DNA of 17,974 bases. Source: an uncultured Fidelibacterota bacterium. GTDB taxonomy: Bacteria > Marinisomatota > Marinisomatia > Marinisomatales > TCS55. Where the stretch lies: NCBI GenBank assembly GCA_913046805.1, contig CAJWTA010000016.1:1-17974 (forward strand), given 5' to 3'. Below, in pieces: positions 14,386-17,974 of this stretch. Numbering within the stretch: the stretch's first letter is position 1; each line of letters opens with the position of its first letter. A program made the translations under genes and the position numbers. A model generated the notes under the pieces. That model did no database searches. It saw only the letters and a list, made by a program, of their open reading frames with translations, and was not told the DNA's origin.

Positions 14386-15619
14386 AGGAACTATAACATT
14401 ACCTGGTGATAAATCTATATCACATAGATCTGTTATGTTAGCTGCTCTTTCAAACCAAAGTTCAAAGATTACAAACATATCAAATGGAAAAGATGTTAAA
14501 TCAACAATCTCATGTTTAATAGATTGTGGTATAAATATTGATATGTCACCAAAACAACTTTTTGTTACCGGTGGAGAATTCAAACAACCTAAATCAGATT
14601 TAGATTGCGGAAATTCAGGAACAACAATGAGATTGCTCATTGGCCTACTTGCAGGACAGGGTATAAATGCTAATTTCATTGGAGATAAGTCATTGTCAAA
14701 CAGGCCAATGGATAGAATAATTGAACCTTTAGAAAAAATGGGTCTTAACATTAAAAGCAGTGGTATAAGACCACCGGTCCATATTTCAAAGAGTAAGTTA
14801 AAAGGAATTAATTACAATATGCCAATTTCGAGCGCACAAGTAAAATCTAGTATTTTACTTGCAGCACTTGGATCAGACACAAAAACAAAAGTAACTGAAA
14901 AAGTTACTTCAAGAAATCATACTGAAATCATGTTGAAAAATATTGGTGTAGACATCACCACAGAAGGCAGATCTATAATAGTAGCTCCTTGTGATAAATT
15001 TTTACCGCTAGACATTCACATTCCTGCAGACCCATCGACCGCAGCCTTCTTTATAGGCGCTGCAGTTTTGATGCCAAGATCTAGATTGAGGGTTATGAAC
15101 ATGCTTTTAAATGAAACAAGAATTGGATTTATGAAAGCGCTTGAGAAAATGGGGTGTTCATTTAAGTATTATAATGTACATAACGAGGCTGGTGAAAAAG
15201 TTGGTGATATAGAAGTGACCCATCACAATCTACATGGAATCAATATTAACGCATTCGACATCCCTTCAATTATTGACGAACTACCGATGCTTGCACTTAT
15301 TGCATCTCAGGCTAAAGGTATAACGAAAGTAAGTGGTGCAAAAGAGCTCAGGGTTAAGGAATCCGATAGGATAAAAGCAATATGCAAAAACTTAAGAGAA
15401 ATAGGTGGAGATATAGTAGAGAAATCAGACGGATTTATTATTAACGGTGCTACAGAGTTAACCTCGGGCAATATTGATACTTTTGATGATCATCGTATCG
15501 CAATGACGTTTCATGTTGCATCTTTAATATCAGGAAAAAAGATTAGTTTAAATAATACCAACTGCGTGAATATTTCTTTCCCAGATTTTTTTAAAACAAT
15601 AGAAAGTATTGTACGATGA
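14375..15619 (+). CDS. aroA: 3-phosphoshikimate 1-carboxyvinyltransferase (EPSP synthase)
   Basis: Adds enolpyruvyl from PEP to shikimate 3-phosphate. 414 residues in the two-domain inside-out barrel. Active-site elements: PGDKSISHR (10-18; Lys13), DCGNSGTTMRL (77-87), SNRPMDR (108-114), SAQVKSS (153-159), PADPSTAAFF (217-226), DELPMLA (301-307; catalytic Asp301), RVKESDR (326-332) and DDHRIAM (371-377). GNSGTT in place of GNAGTA is a normal variant in many bacteria. Starts 11 nt inside the DAHP synthase gene, with only a weak ribosome site, implying coupled translation; its stop overlaps aroE by 4 nt (ATGA). Confidence 0.97.
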   Translation: MPIKGTITLPGDKSISHRSVMLAALSNQSSKITNISNGKDVKSTISCLIDCGINIDMSPKQLFVTGGEFKQPKSDLDCGNSGTTMRLLIGLLAGQGINANFIGDKSLSNRPMDRIIEPLEKMGLNIKSSGIRPPVHISKSKLKGINYNMPISSAQVKSSILLAALGSDTKTKVTEKVTSRNHTEIMLKNIGVDITTEGRSIIVAPCDKFLPLDIHIPADPSTAAFFIGAAVLMPRSRLRVMNMLLNETRIGFMKALEKMGCSFKYYNVHNEAGEKVGDIEVTHHNLHGININAFDIPSIIDELPMLALIASQAKGITKVSGAKELRVKESDRIKAICKNLREIGGDIVEKSDGFIINGATELTSGNIDTFDDHRIAMTFHVASLISGKKISLNNTNCVNISFPDFFKTIESIVR

Positions 15620-16407
15620 GAAATTTAGCGGTCATTGGATATCCTATAGAGCACAGTCTCAGTCCAATCTTACACAACCAAATCTATAAGGCTCTTAAAA
15701 TAAAGGTGTATTCCCGCAAAATAGCGGTTGATCCCAAAGATTTACCCGAATTTGTTAGAAGCAATACGGACTGTTTATACAATGTAACTATTCCCCACAA
15801 AGAAAAAATCATTAATCTATTAAAATCAACTGATATGGATGCAGAAGAAATAGGTGCTGTTAATTGTGTATCAAACTTAAAAGGTTATAATACTGACTGG
15901 ATTGGATTTAAAAAATCCATTTATAAAAGTGATGTTGAAATTGAAAATAAAGATTGTGTTATCATAGGATCTGGAGGGGCTGCAAGAGCTATTGCATATG
16001 CTTTAATCAAATCAAATTGTAATTCTATAGCAATAATAAATAGATCAAATAAAAGGAAAAAGAATTTAATTAATTGGATTAGCAAATTTGGAAATTATAA
16101 TTCAACAATTAATCAAGGAGATATAATCATCAATTGCACCCCGCTTGGTATGTGGCCAAATATAAAAGATAAACCTCTATACTCTGGTAAAATATCAACA
16201 AAACAAATTGTAATAGACACTATCTATAATCCATACGAAACATCTTTTTTACAATTTGCTAAAAATTCCGGAGCTAAAGTTATTTCTGGACTAGATATGT
16301 TCATTGAGCAAGGTTTAGCTTCGATAAATATTTGGGAAAAAAATAATATCACTCAAAACATAAGCACAAAAAACATAAAAAAAATATTAAAGGCAAAACT
16401 ATGCTAA
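15616..16407 (+). CDS. aroE: Shikimate dehydrogenase
   Basis: NADPH-dependent reduction of 3-dehydroshikimate. 263 residues. Substrate domain SLSPILHNQIY (14-24) and NVTIPHKE (56-63) with catalytic Lys62; GAVNCV (80-85) and NTDWIGF (92-98) with catalytic Asp94. Cofactor domain GSGGAARAIAYAL (118-130), NRSNKRKKN (142-150; Arg and Lys suited to the NADP phosphate), NCTPLGMW (173-180), and closing SGLDMFIEQGLASI (224-237). Overlaps aroA by 4 nt and aroC by 7 nt. No quinate-dehydrogenase context. Confidence 0.96.
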   Translation: MRNLAVIGYPIEHSLSPILHNQIYKALKIKVYSRKIAVDPKDLPEFVRSNTDCLYNVTIPHKEKIINLLKSTDMDAEEIGAVNCVSNLKGYNTDWIGFKKSIYKSDVEIENKDCVIIGSGGAARAIAYALIKSNCNSIAIINRSNKRKKNLINWISKFGNYNSTINQGDIIINCTPLGMWPNIKDKPLYSGKISTKQIVIDTIYNPYETSFLQFAKNSGAKVISGLDMFIEQGLASINIWEKNNITQNISTKNIKKILKAKLC

Positions 16408-17555
16408 AAAGATTACAATTCTTAACATCTGGCGAATCACACGGTAGAGGGCTTTTAGGAATATTAGATGGACTACCGGCTGGAATTGATATAAGTGAAA
16501 AATATATAAACCATCAACTTAAAAGGCGTCAAATGGGTCATGGTAGAGGGGGCCGAATGAAAATTGAAAAGGATCAAGCACAAATATTTGGAGGGGTTCG
16601 TCATGGAAAAACCCTCGGATCACCTTTAGGGATTTTGATAGATAACCTTGATTGGGAAAATTGGACAAAAAAAATGTCAGTTGAGCCTGTTAATGAAAAA
16701 ATAAAACCAGTTACGCTTCCAAGGCCTGGACACGCTGATCTAGCAGGTGTACACAAATACGAATTTAATGATATTAGAAATGTTCTTGAAAGATCAAGTG
16801 CCAGAGAAACAACAATGCGCGTGGCGCTGGGATCTGTTTGCAGAAAACTTCTAGAAGATATTGGAATTTTTATTGGTAGCAGAGTTGTACAAATACATGA
16901 TGTAAAAGATGAACAAAAATATAATTTATCACCCACAGTTATGAACAGCAATGCGGATGATTCTCCAGTAAGGTGTTTAGATAAAAACTCCGAGAAAGAA
17001 ATGGTTTCTGTAATTGACAAAGCAAAAAAGGCCGGAGATTCTGTAGGTGGTATATTTGAGGTCATCGCTACTGGAGTACCTTACGGACTAGGATCTTACA
17101 GTCAATGGAATAATAAATTACAGGCACGGATATCAACAATGATGATGAGTATCAATGCCTTTAAAGGGATAGAGATTGGTACTGGCTTTAAGAGTGCTAC
17201 TAAATTTGGCAGTCAAGTGCATGATGAAATTGGTTATGAAAATGGGAAATTCACTAGATACACTAATAATGCTGGAGGAATTGAAGGTGGTATGAGCAAT
17301 GCTCAACCAATAGTAATTTGGATGTCAATGAAACCTATTTCTACCTTAATTAAACCATTAAGATCTGTTGACATTGCAACGCATGAAAAAAAGAATGCAC
17401 ATAAAGAAAGGACGGACTCATGTGCTGTTCCAGCAGCCTCGGTCGTTTCCGAGAGTATGCTTTGTATAACATTACTAGATGCACTACTCGAAAAATTTGG
17501 TGGAGATAGCGTGAATCAGTTAAAATCTCACATGAATAGTTCTGCTAAATATTGA
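16401..17555 (+). CDS. aroC: Chorismate synthase
   Basis: FMNH2-dependent trans-elimination of phosphate from EPSP to give chorismate. 384 residues. Family signatures: SGESHGRGL (10-18; His14), RRQMGHGRGGRM (42-53), PRPGHADLAGVHKY (107-120), ERSSARETT (130-138), GGIEGGMSNAQPI (292-304) and ERTDSCAVPAASVV (336-349). An AAAGG ribosome-site-like sequence lies in the last codons of aroE, whose stop it overlaps by 7 nt. The flavin reductase partner is not encoded nearby, so a monofunctional enzyme using free reduced FMN is expected. Confidence 0.97.
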   Translation: MLKRLQFLTSGESHGRGLLGILDGLPAGIDISEKYINHQLKRRQMGHGRGGRMKIEKDQAQIFGGVRHGKTLGSPLGILIDNLDWENWTKKMSVEPVNEKIKPVTLPRPGHADLAGVHKYEFNDIRNVLERSSARETTMRVALGSVCRKLLEDIGIFIGSRVVQIHDVKDEQKYNLSPTVMNSNADDSPVRCLDKNSEKEMVSVIDKAKKAGDSVGGIFEVIATGVPYGLGSYSQWNNKLQARISTMMMSINAFKGIEIGTGFKSATKFGSQVHDEIGYENGKFTRYTNNAGGIEGGMSNAQPIVIWMSMKPISTLIKPLRSVDIATHEKKNAHKERTDSCAVPAASVVSESMLCITLLDALLEKFGGDSVNQLKSHMNSSAKY

Positions 17556-17974
17556 AAAAAATATTTTTAATAGGAATGATGGGTTCAGGGAAAACTACAA
17601 TAGGGAAAGTGCTATCTGAAAATCTACGTTTTCATTTTGAAGATTTAGATAAAACTATTGAAAGCATTTTTAAACTATCAACCAATGAAATCTTTTTAAA
17701 ATACGGAGAAAAAGAATTTCGTAATGCAGAAACTAAAGCCCTCCTTAATTCTGAAGCTGTAATTATTTCATGCGGTGGAGGAGTTATTTTGAAGCGTGAA
17801 AATAGGTCCTTTATAAAAAAGGGGGTATCTTTTTTCCTAAATGTAGATTTAAATGAACTAGTAAGGCGCTTGGAGCATGCAAATAATAGGCCTTTGTTAA
17901 ATTCCAAAAATCTAAAAGAAGACCTGGAAAGTTTATGGAAAAAACGGAAAGATTTATATTTGGATACCGCTGAT
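17552..17974 (+). CDS. aroK: Shikimate kinase, 3' end cut by window edge
   Basis: ATP-dependent phosphorylation of shikimate. 141 residues are visible of about 170. Starts at TTG 17552, whose bases overlap the aroC stop as TTGA; the P-loop GMMGSGKTT begins seven codons in, so later ATG codons would cut the first strand. Further motifs: FEDLD (shikimate-binding Asp), FRNAE (substrate Arg), CGGGV, and RPLL of the lid, then KKRKDLY. It continues the overlapping gene chain and supplies the kinase step before aroA. 3-dehydroquinate synthase and dehydratase have not appeared in the window and may follow. Confidence 0.94.
   Translation, partial: MKKIFLIGMMGSGKTTIGKVLSENLRFHFEDLDKTIESIFKLSTNEIFLKYGEKEFRNAETKALLNSEAVIISCGGGVILKRENRSFIKKGVSFFLNVDLNELVRRLEHANNRPLLNSKNLKEDLESLWKKRKDLYLDTAD

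Noticed and set aside
14365..14751. 128-codon minus-strand frame across the DAHP synthase/aroA junction
   Set aside because: Antisense to conserved EPSP synthase motifs; no ribosome site or recognisable product.
14889..14909. 8-bp inverted repeat (AAGTAACT, AGTTACTT) inside aroA
   Set aside because: Short, AT-rich and within well-conserved coding sequence; likely chance.
16601..17065. 154-codon open frame on the minus strand
   Set aside because: It lies wholly inside aroC, whose protein matches family motifs throughout; the opposite frame has no recognisable domain.
1..17974. tRNA genes, CRISPR arrays, insertion sequences or phage genes
   Set aside because: I looked for cloverleaf-like stretches, spaced direct repeats, and transposase or integrase motifs and found none; the window is nearly filled by metabolic genes.

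Overview
The window is AT-rich, tightly packed bacterial chromosome with no mobile elements, CRISPR arrays, rRNA or tRNA genes that I could recognise. Many genes abut or overlap, and TTG starts occur where genes overlap. The gene content suggests a free-living, probably marine, Gram-negative-type bacterium: a LAT-type amino-acid permease, a single-chain GcvP, a Sir2 and a prephenate dehydratase of the style seen in Bacteroidetes relatives, a plant-type class II DAHP synthase and a plant-arogenate-dehydrogenase-like TyrA. I suspect a Marinimicrobia (SAR406)-like or Bacteroidota-related lineage. That is inference from protein style only.

Layout. (1) 1-564, minus strand: 5' part of a Sir2/CobB-type deacylase gene cut by the window edge. 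(2) 629-6248, plus strand: a compact five-gene catabolic cluster: amino-acid permease, M20 amidohydrolase, GME-superfamily (DDAH-like) guanidino hydrolase, Rieske oxygenase and a saccharopine/lysine-6-dehydrogenase-like oxidoreductase. Together they look like uptake and breakdown of an N-modified basic or guanidino amino acid; the substrate is unknown. (3) 6329-9954, plus strand: glycine decarboxylase GcvP and a DUF3050 protein with a likely haem-oxygenase-type fold, in one unit. (4) 9909-11210, minus strand: the tRNA methylthiotransferase MtaB, converging on and overlapping the DUF3050 gene by 46 nt. (5) 11289-17974, plus strand: an aromatic amino-acid supercluster: chorismate mutase, prephenate dehydratase, TyrA, class II DAHP synthase, aroA, aroE, aroC and a shikimate kinase running off the edge. 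From tyrA to the kinase every junction overlaps by 4 to 20 nt.

The main discovery is in the 195-nt gap between chorismate mutase and prephenate dehydratase (11553-11747). It holds an unannotated 26-residue leader peptide with a Tyr/Phe-rich stretch ending in Trp (residues 11-21 NYFSGYYFFTW), followed by a strong intrinsic terminator. A perfect 8-bp alternative pairing joins codons 23-25 of the leader to the 5' arm of the terminator. This is the architecture of ribosome-mediated transcription attenuation. It would control seven downstream genes, essentially the common aromatic pathway plus the Phe and Tyr branches, from one switch sensing charged tRNA-Phe and tRNA-Tyr. The prephenate dehydratase and TyrA encoded here both lack ACT regulatory domains, which fits regulation having moved to the RNA level.
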